Below are positions 22,525 through 35,085 of a DNA stretch of 64,000 bases, one piece after another (the stretch's first letter is position 1; each line of letters starts with the position of its first letter). Below the pieces are notes generated by a model, which saw nothing but the letters and a program-made list of their open reading frames with translations, made no database searches and was not told the origin of the DNA. The DNA lies in contig JAYMGJ010000431.1 of NCBI GenBank assembly GCA_037178675.1, forward strand, positions 186,001-250,000, given 5' to 3'. Position numbers and translations under genes: made by a program. Source of the stretch: Scleroderma bovista (lineage: Eukaryota > Basidiomycota > Agaricomycetes > Boletales > Sclerodermataceae).

Positions 22525-25500
22525 ATGGCTTGTGCTGTTCTTCTGCGTACCATCCACTGTGCTTTCAGCCGCGCTACATATACTGTCTTACAGCCGCCCC
22601 GTCATAAGGTCCGCTCGTACTTGCAGCCTACCCTGATTCTTGCAAATATCACTGGCTGGGGAAATAGTGCTATTCGCTCATACTCATCAACCATGGCAGA
22701 ACTTCCGGTGGACAGTTTCCGGTTGCCACAGGATGTCAGACCAATACACTACGATATTACCATCAAGACGGATTTAAAAAAGGAAGTTTTCGAAGGTCTC
22801 GTGAAGATCGAGTAGGCACTATCGTACACGACTGGATCACCTCTGACCACTGGGGTGTACTAGTTTACAGGTCCAGAAGGAGAGCCCTTCCATCGTCCTC
22901 AATGTAGCGGATCTTGAGATTTTTAACACGACCTTGTACTCCGAAGCTTTACAGTTCGAACAGTCGGACATAGCAAGGTCATTCGATGCGAAAAGCGAGC
23001 GGGGCACTTTTCACTTCTCTGCTCCTCTACCCTCAGCATCTAAGGCTATCTTCTCCATTAAATTTTCTGGAAAGCTCACTAATTCGATGATGGGGTATTA
23101 CAAATCTTCCTTCCAGAAGAATAACCTAGTCAGCACCTATTCCCTTACTCAGTTCGAGGTAAGTTCTTCCTACTTTCATTTTATGTCGTGTTAGATTAGA
23201 ACTGATCATCTTGTTCAGGCTACTGCGGCGAGACGCGCATTTCCTTGCTGGGATGAGCCCAGTCTCAAGGCTACGTTCTCAATCACCATGATTTCTCGTG
23301 CAGACACGGTCAACTTGAGTAATATGCCAGTGCTCTCGGAAAAGATTTACACGACGGACGCCAAAGACGAAGCATTGACTACGATATTCTCGGCACTGAC
23401 TATACATGCAAGGGACCACATGGAAGAAGCATGGAAGATTACGAAGTTCATGACCACCCCATTGGTAGGTTTAGTTTTAGTAACTGCAAAATGGGAGCCA
23501 AGTCTAGTGGATAGATGTCAACATACGTCGTTGCCTATGCAAATGGTCCATTTGCATACCTGGAAAGTTCATACAAGAGCCCATTAAGTGGAATTGTTCG
23601 CCCCTTGCGGGTCTATAGTAAGTATCTGTGCAAACATAGCAACGTGACCACTTAGCCTCCTAGGTACTCCGGACGTTATACACAAGGCAAAATATGCCCT
23701 CGAGGTCAAGGCCAAAGTGATGCCACACTATGAACAAATTTTTGACATCGAGTATCCTTTGCCCAAGCTGGACACCTTAGTGGTAAGCTCGTTATCTCTG
23801 TAAAATGGTCATGTCAGTATGGTTGAGAACCGAAGGCTCACGACTTTGATGCTGGGGCGATGGAAAATTGGGTACGGCGCTGGGCTGTTATGCATTATAA
23901 GTTGCTGATGTCTTGGTTGTCAGGGTCTCATTACTGGCCGCACAAGTGCTTTCTTGCTGGATCCGGACAGGGTCGACGTGGCAATGAGAAAACGTGTTAC
24001 TGTTTTCCAGTCTCATGAAGTTGCTCACATGTGGTAGGTCTTTATACACGTAGATCTACCTCTCCGTGACTTATTTCAAAGGTTTGGGGACATAACCACA
24101 ATGGAGTGGTGGGACTACTTATATTTGAATGAAGGTGATCCAACCCTTATGTATTCCGACCTGCGACTTAATTTCGTACTTGAGGTTTTGCGACGCTGGT
24201 ATGTAAACAATTCCCCTGACCCTGACGGACGCTGAATTCATATCCGAGATGGGCGAAGTGATCATTGTTGGTATGTACCCAACTTATCACAAGAACTGAT
24301 CCTTACTTCTCGCAGACAAGTACTTTCCGTGCCCTATTTAGTGCCATTGAGATTGATTATCATCACAGGTTGTATCCTGAGTGGAAAGTTGATTCTGAAT
24401 TCATCTCAGAGCATCTGAACGACGCTCTTGATCTTGACGCTAAGCTGTCCTCGCATCCTGTTGAGGTCCATTGCCCGGATGCGAACCAGATCAATCAGGT
24501 CAGTACAAGAGTTGACTGATAAGTTGATTCTCAAACTCATGCGTGGCTGCAGATATTCGATTCTCTATCATACGCCAAGGCTGCTTCTGGTCAGTGCCGT
24601 CTAGGCCGACCACTGGCGCAATGGCTGATTGGCACATAGTACTCCGTATGCTATCTAATTTCGTCGGGCAGGACCGTTTCTTGAAGGGGGTTTCAATCTA
24701 TCTGAAAAAGCACTTATACGCGAATACCACTACCAAAGATCTTTGGATGGGCATCGGTGAATCAACAGGTCGGGTGAAGCTTCCTTTGCATCGATTTCAT
24801 ATTGATACAAGCTGAAAATAGGGATGGACGTGCCTAAGTTGATGAACAGTTGGATCACAAAGGTACAATGGATCTGCCATAGAATGACAGAGATAACAGT
24901 ATTTTGATTCTGTAGACCGGCTTCCCGGTTCTGTCCGTTACAGAGTCTGAAGACGGCATCCATATTCGTCAAGACCGTTTTCTCGAGACTGGGCCTGCAG
25001 ACAGCAAAGACAATCAAACTTTATGGTTCGACCTCTCACTTTATTATTACTGTGGCTCACCAGTCACAGGACGATCCCACTGGCAATTCTGACAGTTGAT
25101 GAAGAAGGAAAGGTAACGGTCGACAAATCAGCGCTTGAAACACGGGAAGCTTTCTTTAAAGTCGACACACGGAGACCATTCAAACTGAATGCAGGGACGT
25201 ATGGCGTTTGTAGGTTCCACACCTCTCCATCCATCGGCATTCATTCGACATATCACTTTTACTAGACAGAGTCCTTTACTCGGACGAACGGCTCGCTAAG
25301 ATAGCCTCTACGGCTGCCAAGGATGATAGCATATTTTCGTTGAATGACCGTATCGGGCTGGTACACGATGCAATGGCGCTTGCAAAATCTGGGCACGCAA
25401 CAGTAAGCAGTGCGCTGACAGTCGTCGATATCTTGAGGGAGGAGAAAGAGTGTGAGTTCCTGCTTGTGTGGAAGCACAAGACAGATATTTTGTTCTGATG

Positions 25501-26732
25501 TGGTGATAACAGTTTTGGTGTGGGACTCGATTTCGAGAAACTTGTCTTTGCTCGTATCGACGTGGTGGGAGAACGAAGATGTAGTGCGTAGGCTGAACGA
25601 ATTCCAGTGTGTGAGTGGCACCTTCCTCGGACGGACTTGCATGCTCACCTAGAATAGACACTTTTTGCGCCACTCGTGAAACTGCTCGGATACGAATACA
25701 CCTCATCTGATTCAGTTGATATCTCCCAGTTGCGCACACAGGCCATTGAGCAAGCTGCTAATGCAGGTGACTCCGCGTGAGTTCACTTTCTCCTCTTGAA
25801 TTCTACTACTTAAGTTGTACTGCAAAGCGTCATTAAGGAACTTCGAGGGCTCTTTGCTTACTACATGGAGACTGGGATCGACTCGAACATTCCTGCAGAT
25901 TTGTTTAAGACGACCATTATTACCGTGAGTTGATGCAGCTACTGTATGTCCTTTGCCATACTGGAATTAATGCACGTAGGCTGTCAAGCATGGTGGACGG
26001 GCAGAATATGATTTCACCAGGTCACTGTACGAAAACCCGAGCACATCACCTTCAGCTGGTATCTCTGCTATGTGCGTCACTTTAAATCTGCTCTTTATTC
26101 ATTCATGTGCAGGGTTTCTCCGCAGGTATGCTATGTGCGCCAGCAATGACATGTCGTGTATCGACGATACGTTTACCTACATCCTGAGCAAAGTCAGAAA
26201 CCAAGATATTATTTACTTCTTCATGGGCCTGCAGAGGAACTTCCGTACAAGGCGCCGCTCGGCTGCATTCTTGTTGGATAACTTTTCTAAGGTGAATTTC
26301 CATTTATCCGCAGGGAGAGTTGGCTTCTACAGCATTTTATTTAGTTCGAGACGATATATGAAGGCAACTTCTCGTTCAAAAACGTGATTTCGGTGAGTGA
26401 CTAAGATTTGTGCAGAATGTCGGTCTTTATGCCATGTAGGCCACACTGTGCAACTTGAGTACACAAGAGGATTACGAGAAGATCCAAGCATTTTTCAAGG
26501 TATACAGCCTATTCGTGTGGTTGTGCTGGATGCTGAAAGAACCGTTACACAGCACAAGGACACTTCGCGGTACAACAACGCGCTTTCGCAGACGCTGGAC
26601 TCTCTTCGGGCGTCGACGGCATGGATCGAGGTGGGTCCGCCCAGTTGGCATTACCTGCTTTCCTGACACGACACGGGACAGCGTTCCACGAATGACATCG
26701 CTGGGTGGCTGGACAACAGAAGGATTATATAA
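22525..26732 (+). CDS. APE2: M1-family zinc aminopeptidase (APE2/AAP1, puromycin-sensitive type)
   Basis: About 20 short exons; exon 1 is 22525-22811 and exon 2 starts at 22864. Domain order is that of M1 aminopeptidases: N-terminal beta saddle (FRLPQDVRPIHYDITIKTDL), substrate motif GAMEN at about 23860, SAFLLDPDRVDVAMRKRV, the zinc site HEVAHMWFGDIT at 24020-24090 with the third ligand in WWDYLYLNEG, and the C-terminal ERAP-like helical domain (FSLNDRIGLVHDAMALAKSG). The enzyme removes N-terminal residues from peptides. The first ATG precedes a 56-residue basic extension, and a second good ATG (22693) gives MAELPVDSF, the usual cytosolic start, so mitochondrial or secretory plus cytosolic forms are possible. 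The product ends in NDIAGWLDNRRII. All active-site residues are present. Confidence 0.9.
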
Positions 26733-26900
26733 GCAGAAGAGGTGTTCCAAATGATATGTACATTAGAGCGTATGACTGCGACAACGATAACCACGAATAC
26801 ACTCGAACGCAAACCCCGATTGTCCTTTGCTTTTCCGAGCCTGATTTGTTTCCCCCTTGTGAGCAATAGCAACATACGAGGATTTCTCTTTTAGGGGGGG

Positions 26901-29176
26901 ATGCCTGCGTTCGACCCAGTGCGCGATGCAGCTCTGACTTCACCCGTCACTCAGTCACATCCTCTCCCGCCCGGTCATATACAAGACACTGACGTCGACC
27001 GACATGAAAGACACCCCTTTGACATCCCTTCGCCATCTTCATCACGGCCCTCGTCGCGTGCAACCAGTAGCCCGTCCCTCACGCGACGAGCAACCGATCT
27101 TGCCGTTCTCCTCAATTCCGGCTCCCAGGGGCCCCGTACACCCAGTTCTGCGAGACCATCCAGTTTATCCCACTTGCTTCTTTCCGATGACGCTATGCAT
27201 GCAATGTCTACCACCGAAGTCAACAAACTTAGTGGCAGCACCTCTTTGTATCGGCGAAGTCATCTTCCAACTCTCGATATTCCCCACGATTCTCGGGACA
27301 ACCAAGCACAGTACTTTCCACATCAGCACCACTCTATCGCACCATCTCGGCCATTCCATGGCCAACATGCCGACACAGCCTCACATTCTGCGTCAGCTCT
27401 GTCTTCAACTTCACGCGTAGTGCTCTCTTCTCCACTCGCATCTGCTCCCGTCATGACTTCCTCTCAACCTTCGTCAGCTTCTTCAAACCCGTCCCTTCCT
27501 TTTTCCACAAATGTCGCTGATAGTAGAACCACTTCCTCCCCGGATATACCACAACCGACCCCACCCGCTACTCTACCCATTCCTTATAACCCTCGCAACC
27601 GCAGAACACCTGCAGGTTCAGTCCTTATACCAATGACGCCCAAAGAGATGGAAATGTACAGAAGCTACCGCGGAGTTGGCACACAAATGCTCCTCTCAAA
27701 ACGTAAACGAGATCGTAGCATGTCCCCAGATAATCTCCCTCAACCTGCTGCCAAGCGTCATGCTGGTGATGTTGGAAGGGTAATTGAACACTGTACGCTA
27801 TTTCCTATAGGTCTGCATGTCTTTCCTGATCAAATCGTCGCCTGCTTGTGTGTTCGAAATTTCGCAGATAATATGCGTCCTGAGGTCGGTGTTAAGCAAC
27901 GCCTGCAATCCCCAATTATTGGTCTCAAAAGTTTCAACAATTGGGTGAAGTCTGTACTCATTACTCGCTTCGCTCATCCGGTACTTTCTTCTTCTACTCC
28001 TGTTGGGCCTGGTGAAGGGCGCGGAAAAGTGCTCGACATGGGGTGTGGGAAGGGAGGCGACCTCACTAAATGGGAGAAGGCCCGTATTAGGGAATTGGTT
28101 GGTGTGGGTGTGTATTCTGCACTCATTTACCACTGTTACCTTTACCCATTAATACCCCCGGTATGTCAGATATCGCTGCGGTCTCTATTGAACAAGCTCG
28201 CGAACGGTGGGAGACAATGCGTCGGCATCGCTTTGCAGCATCCTTCGCTGCACTCGACTGTTATAAGGAACCACTTTCCAAAGCATTTCCACCAGAGAAG
28301 CTTGCCCGGCCTTTCGATGTTGTCTCCATGCAGTTTTGCATGCACTACGCATTTGAGACTGCGGAGAAGGCAAGGTGTATGCTGAAAAATGTTAGTCAAT
28401 GGCTACGCAAAGGGGGCGTTTTTGTTGGCACTATCCCCAATGCTGACTATCTCCTGTATGCTTACATTGTGCTTTGTGCATTTGACCATCTAACTGATGT
28501 CGACTGCAGAGAACGTCTCGATGCACTCCCACCTTCTGTACAGGACTTGTCGTTTGGTAACTCAGTCTATAGCATCCGATTTGAAGATCGACAATCTCGA
28601 CCACTGTTCGGTCACCGATACCACTTCTGGCTGAATGATGCAGTCGATGACGTACCGGAGTACATTGTACACTGGAATAATTTTGTTAGGTATGTTGCCT
28701 CTGTTTATCCTCATTCGGAACGAATTTATTTTTGTGGTGTAATGTGAATTACCTCCAACGAAGGGACTCTCCCCAGATGGAGCTATGTATAGAGCGCGGA
28801 CCTATTTTCATGATTCTTAGTGCTCACACGACCTGGCATTGGTTCCTTTATTACATGTGAACGATTTGTTACTTTGGAAAATTATAGCCTTCGTAATTTC
28901 ACATATCTGACACATCTTTCAGTCTTGCCGCAGAATACTCCCTGTACCCCATCTACAAGGAGGAGTTCCACCAGATATTTACGCAGCACCAAGACCACGA
29001 AGAATTCAAGTCTCTAATGCTACGTATGAAGGTCGTCGACGCAAACGGTGAAAGTGCCTTGGATGAGGATCAATGGGAAGCTGCCAGTTAGTTCCGTCTG
29101 GAATTATTGCCTAATGCCAGATTTTGATTATCCTCCCACAGATATTTACATCGGATTTGTTTTCGAAAAGCGTTGA
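26901..29176 (+). CDS. ABD1: mRNA cap guanine-N7 methyltransferase (ABD1)
   Basis: Six exons (26901-27792, 27868-28107, 28170-28455, 28510-28689, 28923-29086, 29142-29176) encode 598 residues. Residues 1-285 form a serine/proline-rich disordered N-terminus. The methyltransferase domain follows: NNWVKSVLITRF, the S-adenosylmethionine motif VLDMGCGKGGDLTKW at about 350-365, FDVVSMQFCMHYAFE, GGVFVGTIPNADYLL, and YLVHW-like YIVHWNNFV. This is the nuclear enzyme that methylates the guanosine cap on nascent mRNA, acting after the triphosphatase and guanylyltransferase. The fourth intron (28690-28922) is unusually long for this window at 233 nt. The gene follows the aminopeptidase gene with a 168-bp gap and converges on RSP5. 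Confidence 0.93.
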
Positions 29177-29444
29177 TTTCGAATCGTAAAATACAGTCGT
29201 TTCATGAGTTTTCCTTAATTTATATGAAAGCTCCCTTATTCGCATTGTGGACAACAAAGTCCGTATTTGTTCCTAATACCATAATGAAGGTCTCCCGCAA
29301 TAAAATAGAAGGAAAAAGGTCTGCGAGGATGTCCGTGCCATAAGGAGGCAAGGGAAAGTAAATAGTATATGTCAGAAGTTGCAAGGATAAACAAGGAAGC
29401 GACGAAATCATAATATGTTGATAGCACACATAGTGTACATAAGA

Positions 29445-32428
29445 TCATTCCTGACCGAACCCAACGGTTTCTCTAGAAAAGACAATCAGTACCTCAACAG
29501 TGCGCGCAGATTAGGGCAGACTCTTACTCTACTGCGAGCGTCAGCTTCTGCTCTAAACTTGCATAATCCTTATAGGGCGGTAAATCAATGCGGTTGAAAC
29601 ATGTGTGACTCTTCGGCAATTGTGATGGATCACCAGACTTCTCGATTGTAAATCGTCTTGGTCCATCAGACCCTTGTAGATCCTTAAAGCCATTGACAGG
29701 GATACGAGAAGTGCCCGTTGCAAACTGCAGTAGTCGGGACTTCCGTTCTGGCGGCCAGGCGCGAACGCACTTCCAGAACCACTGAATGACTTCGTCGTTC
29801 ATCTCGTAGCCTCGGTAGTCCGTGTGCTTGCACCAGTCGTCACTACAGCGTAATGGATCAGAGTTGCGCAGGCATACATGCGGTAATGGTACTTACACAT
29901 CGATCTCAGACATTCCACCGATGAGCAACTCGAGCTCCCGTTCATCGAACACCGTGATCAAGTCATGCGGTATAAGCTCACTGAAGCCTGACATGAACGC
30001 CTCGAACTGATCCTTGACACGCTTCGAGATGCGATATTCGACGATATGGTCAACATAGTCTTTTTTGTTGTCCTCGGTCACATCGACATCTGCGCCACCT
30101 GGTTTAAGTTCAATTGTAACGAGCTCTCCAAAACGTTCCTCAGTAGTGGTAAATGTCTCGTCAATGACATCCGTGATGTCATTCTCCCTAACCAGGAGTT
30201 TAGCATAAGGAATGGATAAGGGGAACTGTGCAGAGAGACGCACAACATCCAAGTAAGTCCACGGTGAAGTTCGGCGTCCACAGACTCCAAGTCCGACAGG
30301 GTGACCTTTTTCTTCAAGATCATCTTGTAGAAGCTAACGATGAAATACGCATCAACGAAACGCCGGTGGAATATAGAGAGGCCGAGGCATCGTCCGATGA
30401 ACTTGAAGTAGTTCAAGTGTTCGGGGTTAACGCCAGAAGCAGGATTGATCTGTAGAGTGTAATTGTCATGTGCGGAGTATTCAAACAGACAATAGAATGG
30501 GTTGAACATCTCATGCGAGAGTAGGAAGAAGAACTCTCTACGCGGACGATGAGCGCTGCATGATAGGGTGGCTCAGAGACATACCTGGAAAGACCACCAT
30601 AATCAAGACCATCCTCGCCGTCGAACTTGATCATCAATCGTTTCTTCAGGTCATTTGGCGTCTGTCTCATGATTTCTGCGTAACTATCTTCAAATATATG
30701 ATTTCGTCGAACTTTGACTTGGCAATTGCCAGGCTGGGCACGCATGGCAGGCTGACTACGGAAGTAAATGAGCTTCCTGCGGAAGTCACGCTTGTACTGA
30801 GGAACATTGGCATCCAAGGAAGAGGGCAAGCGTGGATCGTCCCAAGTTGTGGTTTTGGTGTTGTGATCCACGAAGTAGACACGTGCGGTAGAGGTAAGGC
30901 GCATTTCCCAACCAGAGGGCAAGGGTCCAAGCTGGGACACCGTCTGAGGTTGTAAGGAAGGGCTTTGACCGTTGGGACCCATAACACGGATAACAGTTTG
31001 GCGACGAGGATCGACCCAAGTTGTTGTGCGAGTATTGTGATCAACATAATACGGCCTGCCCTCCGGAGTGTATCTCTCCTCCCAACCAGGAGGAAGACTG
31101 CCGGAACCAGCAGTAGTGATATGGGTACTTGCAGCGAGAGCGGCAGTGGAGGTATTGGCAGATGTAGAATGTGCTGTAGCCGACGTTGTACGCTGAGCGC
31201 CGGGTTGTGTATTGGAAGCATCGACCATGTCATCTGCTAGGAGACGACGAGAGTGTTGGTCTCTGGCAGCATTGGTCTCGTTATCATGGACGACATGGTT
31301 GACATTTTGGTTGGGAGAAGGTCTGTTCCAAGTCGTGGTGCGGGTATTGTGATCGACGTAGTAGGTTCTGCCGAGAGGATCGAGGCGACGCTCCCAACCA
31401 GGGGGAAGAGGTCCATATTGGTCGACATTTGGATTGAAGTTTCCTTGATGAATGTTGTTGGGCGGCATAACAGAGGGATTCGAGGGCGGAACCACTGGTG
31501 CGGAGAGAGCACCGGCCGAACTAACCGGACGAGCTGCTGAAGATGACTGGATGGGCGTCTGGTCCGGATCAGGTGGTGAAGGGATGTGTGGGGTAGGCAT
31601 CGTGATCAGAGGTGTGCTTGCTGATTCAGCGACTGTCGCATGGGTGCTGGACGAGCGAGAAAGCGGGTTACCTGAAGAGCCAGCTCCATTTGGTGACAGA
31701 GAAATGGTCGATTCGTTCATGCCCATGTCGGCCAAGGCGGAAGTAACACCATGGACCTGCGAGGGTCCAGGGTTGGAGATGGGCTGGCTGACGTTGGTTG
31801 ACAAATATATGATGAGTTTTCCGTGTACCACGAGGTTATCATTTGACTTTTTGAGATCCAACGTGAGCATTTCTGGGTGCATGCAGTAACGGGATCGATC
31901 GAGTGGCGACTGTGCGATTATGCCAGGTGCTTACCGTGGCCACCAAGTTCCAAGTCCAGGACATCGCTGACCTTTACGTTGACTACACCGAGGAAGCCTT
32001 GATCGCGTCTTTTGAACTTGCGCTGATCGAATATTTGCACGGCGACAACGGAGGAGTCCTTGACGGTGCTATGCAACCAGAGGCTGAGAAACGGGTGTGA
32101 TAGTCGAGTGGAGATCAAGGGCTCACATGTCGAAGTTCTCGTTCCAGTAAGGGTTGAGAGTCTTCTTGATGACACTCGTCGTATGGGTCTGCTCGGCATC
32201 GACTGTGATGACTGCGAAGGGGTCCGGGAGACGGAAGACATCTCGCTTGGAGAGCCCGTCTGCAGCAACGACTATGTTACCAAGACCAATTGAGTATGCT
32301 GCGCATATGATCCTGAAGACACACACGGACCAGTGATTCTGATTTTCTTCCTGCTAGGGGGGAAGATGTGAGTATGTCAGACGGGGCTGGAGGACCACTG
32401 ACAGGTTTGCATTTGCATGGGTCGACAT
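29445..32428 (-). CDS. RSP5: HECT-type E3 ubiquitin ligase RSP5 (NEDD4 family)
   Basis: Nine exons on the minus strand (32428-32403, 32353-32331, 32271-32127, 32068-31935, 31872-30585, 30537-30244, 30187-29897, 29842-29528, 29472-29445) give 847 residues. A C2 domain (about 5-115, [18 protein letters not shown]) binds lipids. Three WW domains follow at about 265, 370 and 430 ([39 protein letters not shown]), which bind PPxY proteins. The HECT domain occupies about 510-847 with catalytic cysteine about 815 in [15 protein letters not shown] and the terminal FGQE. RSP5 controls endocytosis and sorting of plasma-membrane transporters. The first two exons are only 26 and 23 nt. It is head to head with the MIT-domain gene. 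Confidence 0.97.
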
Positions 32429-32526
32429 CGGGCAGTCCTTTGAAGCAGCGTTGAGGGTGATGGCGGCGACGGAGAGACGAGACGACGGGCGCCTCCGTTT
32501 TCAGACACCGACGGCTTGTCGGCAAC
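32429..32526. promoter_or_regulatory. 98-bp bidirectional promoter region, RSP5 / MIT gene
   Basis: The two start codons (32428 on minus, 32527 on plus) point away from each other, so both transcription start regions lie here or overlap the opposite coding sequence. No canonical TATA box is seen. Confidence 0.6.
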
Positions 32527-34225
32527 ATGCCCGAAACGGATGTCAGTGTCCTCGCCCATGTCTCTCATGGAGTCCCCACTGCACACAGCAAGTCCCTTCC
32601 CAGTGTCTGTGGACTGTCGTCGCTGACTGCCCTGCTACAGGCACACCAGCATGCAGCAAATGCAGAGGACTGCCGCAACGACGGCCTGCTCGTGAAAGCC
32701 GCGGAAGAGCACTCCAGAGCAGCGAAGGCGTTCTTGGAGTGCGAGGAGAAGGCCAATGACAGCAACGTATGCTACTGAATGCCACATATTCTGCTCCATT
32801 CCCCTAGTGATTGAAGTCTATAGACTAAGCGCACACTCCATCTACTTTACAATGAACATGTCAAGGCAGGCAAAGAGCTCGACCGAAGAGTAGCCAAATT
32901 GCGCGAAGAGGGAAAAGATCCTTCACTACCTCAGAAGCCGTTGCCTCGAATTACCCCAGTCCATTCAAATCGCCCCACCGCCAAACCCACTGGCGTTCCT
33001 CACACCTCGTTTCTTGCACACGGCCCCACACCCAATTCTAGTTCCTCCGTGCGACTCTCGGACTCTCAAAATAACGTTGACGAATCCTTCATGGTCCTTG
33101 GTCAGAGAGTGAGCCACGCAATTGTGTTCAGAGCACTTTGATGATCTTGGTCATTTCACGGACAGTCAGACCCTGGAGACGCCTTCAATAACTTTTGGAA
33201 GATAATGGAGGGCATGCTGGATAACTTATCTCAACCAGTTGCATTCACAACCGCACCACTTGGCATGGAGACCGATGCCCAAGGGAAAAGAGGTCTTCGT
33301 CGAGACGGTAGCTCAAGTAGTGACACCGATCGTGACGATTCTCTTAGCACAAAGCTTTCTAGAAAGCTAGGGTTGGATTCCATGTCGAGTGAGAAAATTC
33401 AAGCTGCTTCTGTGCGACGTAGGATTGATCTTCCCTCACAGAACAAGAAATTTTGTTTGAGGAAACGGAAGAAGAGGTCCTGGTTGACGGAGGTCCGTTT
33501 CAAGCTGTGTGGTCTTGGGAACGATTCTGAATCAGGCGGCAGGTGATGACCTATCGGAATCATTTTATTTGATTCCAACGGGACCAGAAACACCGCTCTC
33601 AACCCTCAAGAGAGAAAATACTTTTCTGAAGCGAGAAGTGGATGAAATGCAAAAACGATTAGCAGTCGCCGAGCGTGTTTTGCAATTACGCAAAGAACAA
33701 GATCAGCAGTTGCGTGATTCTATAGTATTAGCCCGGCAACAAGTGCGATTCCTTCTCTTTCTCAAACGTACTCATCATTTCCTTTCAATATAGGCTCAAC
33801 GTGCGATGGGTGCATCACTTATGATACAGCGACCAGGCGGTCAATCGCCACAGGTGGATCTCTCAGGATTCAATATCAATGTGCCGGCTGTTCCTGCACC
33901 CGTGACGGCGCTCAATGCAGGTCGAGATCGAGAAGCGCAACACTTGCGTCGGATAAGAGAGTTGGAGGAAGAACTCCGAACGGTTCGTATGGACAATGAC
34001 AAACAAGTGAGTGCTGATGTCTAGGCGGCCTTAGTCCGGTCTTGAAATGTCTTGCAGAAAATTATGATTGCTCGTTTCCGAGAGCGATGGGAAAAGTTGA
34101 AAGAGTCTGCCAAGCGCAAGAAAGACGCCAAGGCTGCGGAGGCTGCTAAAATGGGAGTAGGCGAACGCATTGAAGAAGAGCCTGAAGCTGAAGCCGAACA
34201 TGATGATGTACATCACCGCCGGTAA
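32527..34225 (+). CDS. MIT-domain and coiled-coil protein, ATG38/NRBF2-like candidate
   Basis: Seven exons (32527-32766, 32824-33108, 33166-33388, 33442-33492, 33543-33742, 33794-34006, 34058-34225) give 459 residues. Residues 30-105 form a helical repeat with MIT-like spacing (LTALLQAHQHAANAEDCRND, VKAAEEHSRAAKAFLECEEK, LHLLYNEHVKAGKELDRRVA). A polar linker follows, then two coiled coils (LKREVDEMQKRLAVAERVLQ and RRIRELEEELRTVRMDNDKQ) and a lysine/alanine-rich C-terminus. An N-terminal MIT domain followed by coiled coils is the layout of ATG38/NRBF2, a subunit of the autophagy PI3-kinase complex I; other MIT proteins are possible. Gene structure is firm, the ATG38 name is inference. Confidence 0.7.
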
Positions 34226-34336
34226 CCGATCTTATACTTGCTGTCGGTCCGATTAATGGTGCCTTTGTACTCCACCAACCTTTCGATGAGCTTGTAGTTG
34301 TAAGAAGACGAGGTAAGGATAAACATGAATCTGTAT

Positions 34337-35085
34337 TTATAATGAAGGTTGGAGTGGCGAAACAAACAGACCGTAATCATGGATACGGAAAGACTGCACG
34401 AGGGCATAGAAGTCCTCTTTGATGGCAGTCAACCTGGCAGAGTTTTTTGGGATGCTGGCTGACACAATGACATCGACACCATAGTCTTTCACTCGGAACA
34501 GGGCCAGTAAGATATCCACTTCCACCGCACACGGTTGATTGAATTTTCGGACCTCTTGTTTTCCTTCCAAGACGACGGGAGGGTGTTTGCCATCGGCTTT
34601 TGGGACGCATGTACTTATGATGGTCGACATAGTAGCATCGTTATCTTCGGCAAGTGCGGTGAAGTGGTATCTTCCATACACGTAATGTCAGTGGGTGTGC
34701 TTGGGATTGGTTGAGATTGGCATCACTTTACTGCCTCTGTATCCTCGTCCTGGGGGACTCGCTGCAGCACCTCAACTGAAAGGAAGCTATCGGAATCGGT
34801 GTACACAAAGACTTCCTGTGAGTCTGGGACCTGTCGTATGTCTCTGTTCATTGTCTCTCGGGTCAGATGCGACAGAAGGAAGCATCCGAGCACATACGAC
34901 ACATCTATCACCCCAGGTGGAAGATCAGTCAAGTTCGATGTTCGTGACAAGTTTCTACACATCCACATCGTAAATACCGTTTCGTAAATCAGCAAGGGAA
35001 TGAGAACATACGATAGCTGTATTACGCATGGTAGGTCCGCCGATATTTTACCGCCAAAGAGATCTCTGCGTTGCCTGGTTGACAT
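34337..35085 (-). CDS. MOG1: Ran-interacting protein MOG1
   Basis: Four exons (35085-35012, 34954-34898, 34843-34727, 34670-34337) encode 193 residues, close to the family's usual length of about 190-220. Typical MOG1 segments are the start MSTRQRRDLFGGKISADLP, LPPGVIDVSDIRQVPDSQEV, FLSVEVLQRV, and YHFTALAEDND. MOG1 binds Ran and releases nucleotide, supporting nuclear protein import. The second exon repeats the sense of the first (ADLP.. and TDLPPGVID), so the region between residues 20 and 32 is longer than in most orthologues. It converges with the MIT gene, 111 bp between stop codons. Confidence 0.9.

Noticed and set aside
31253..31889. Plus-strand frames opposite RSP5
   Set aside because: They are antisense to the WW-domain region and have no splice or start support.
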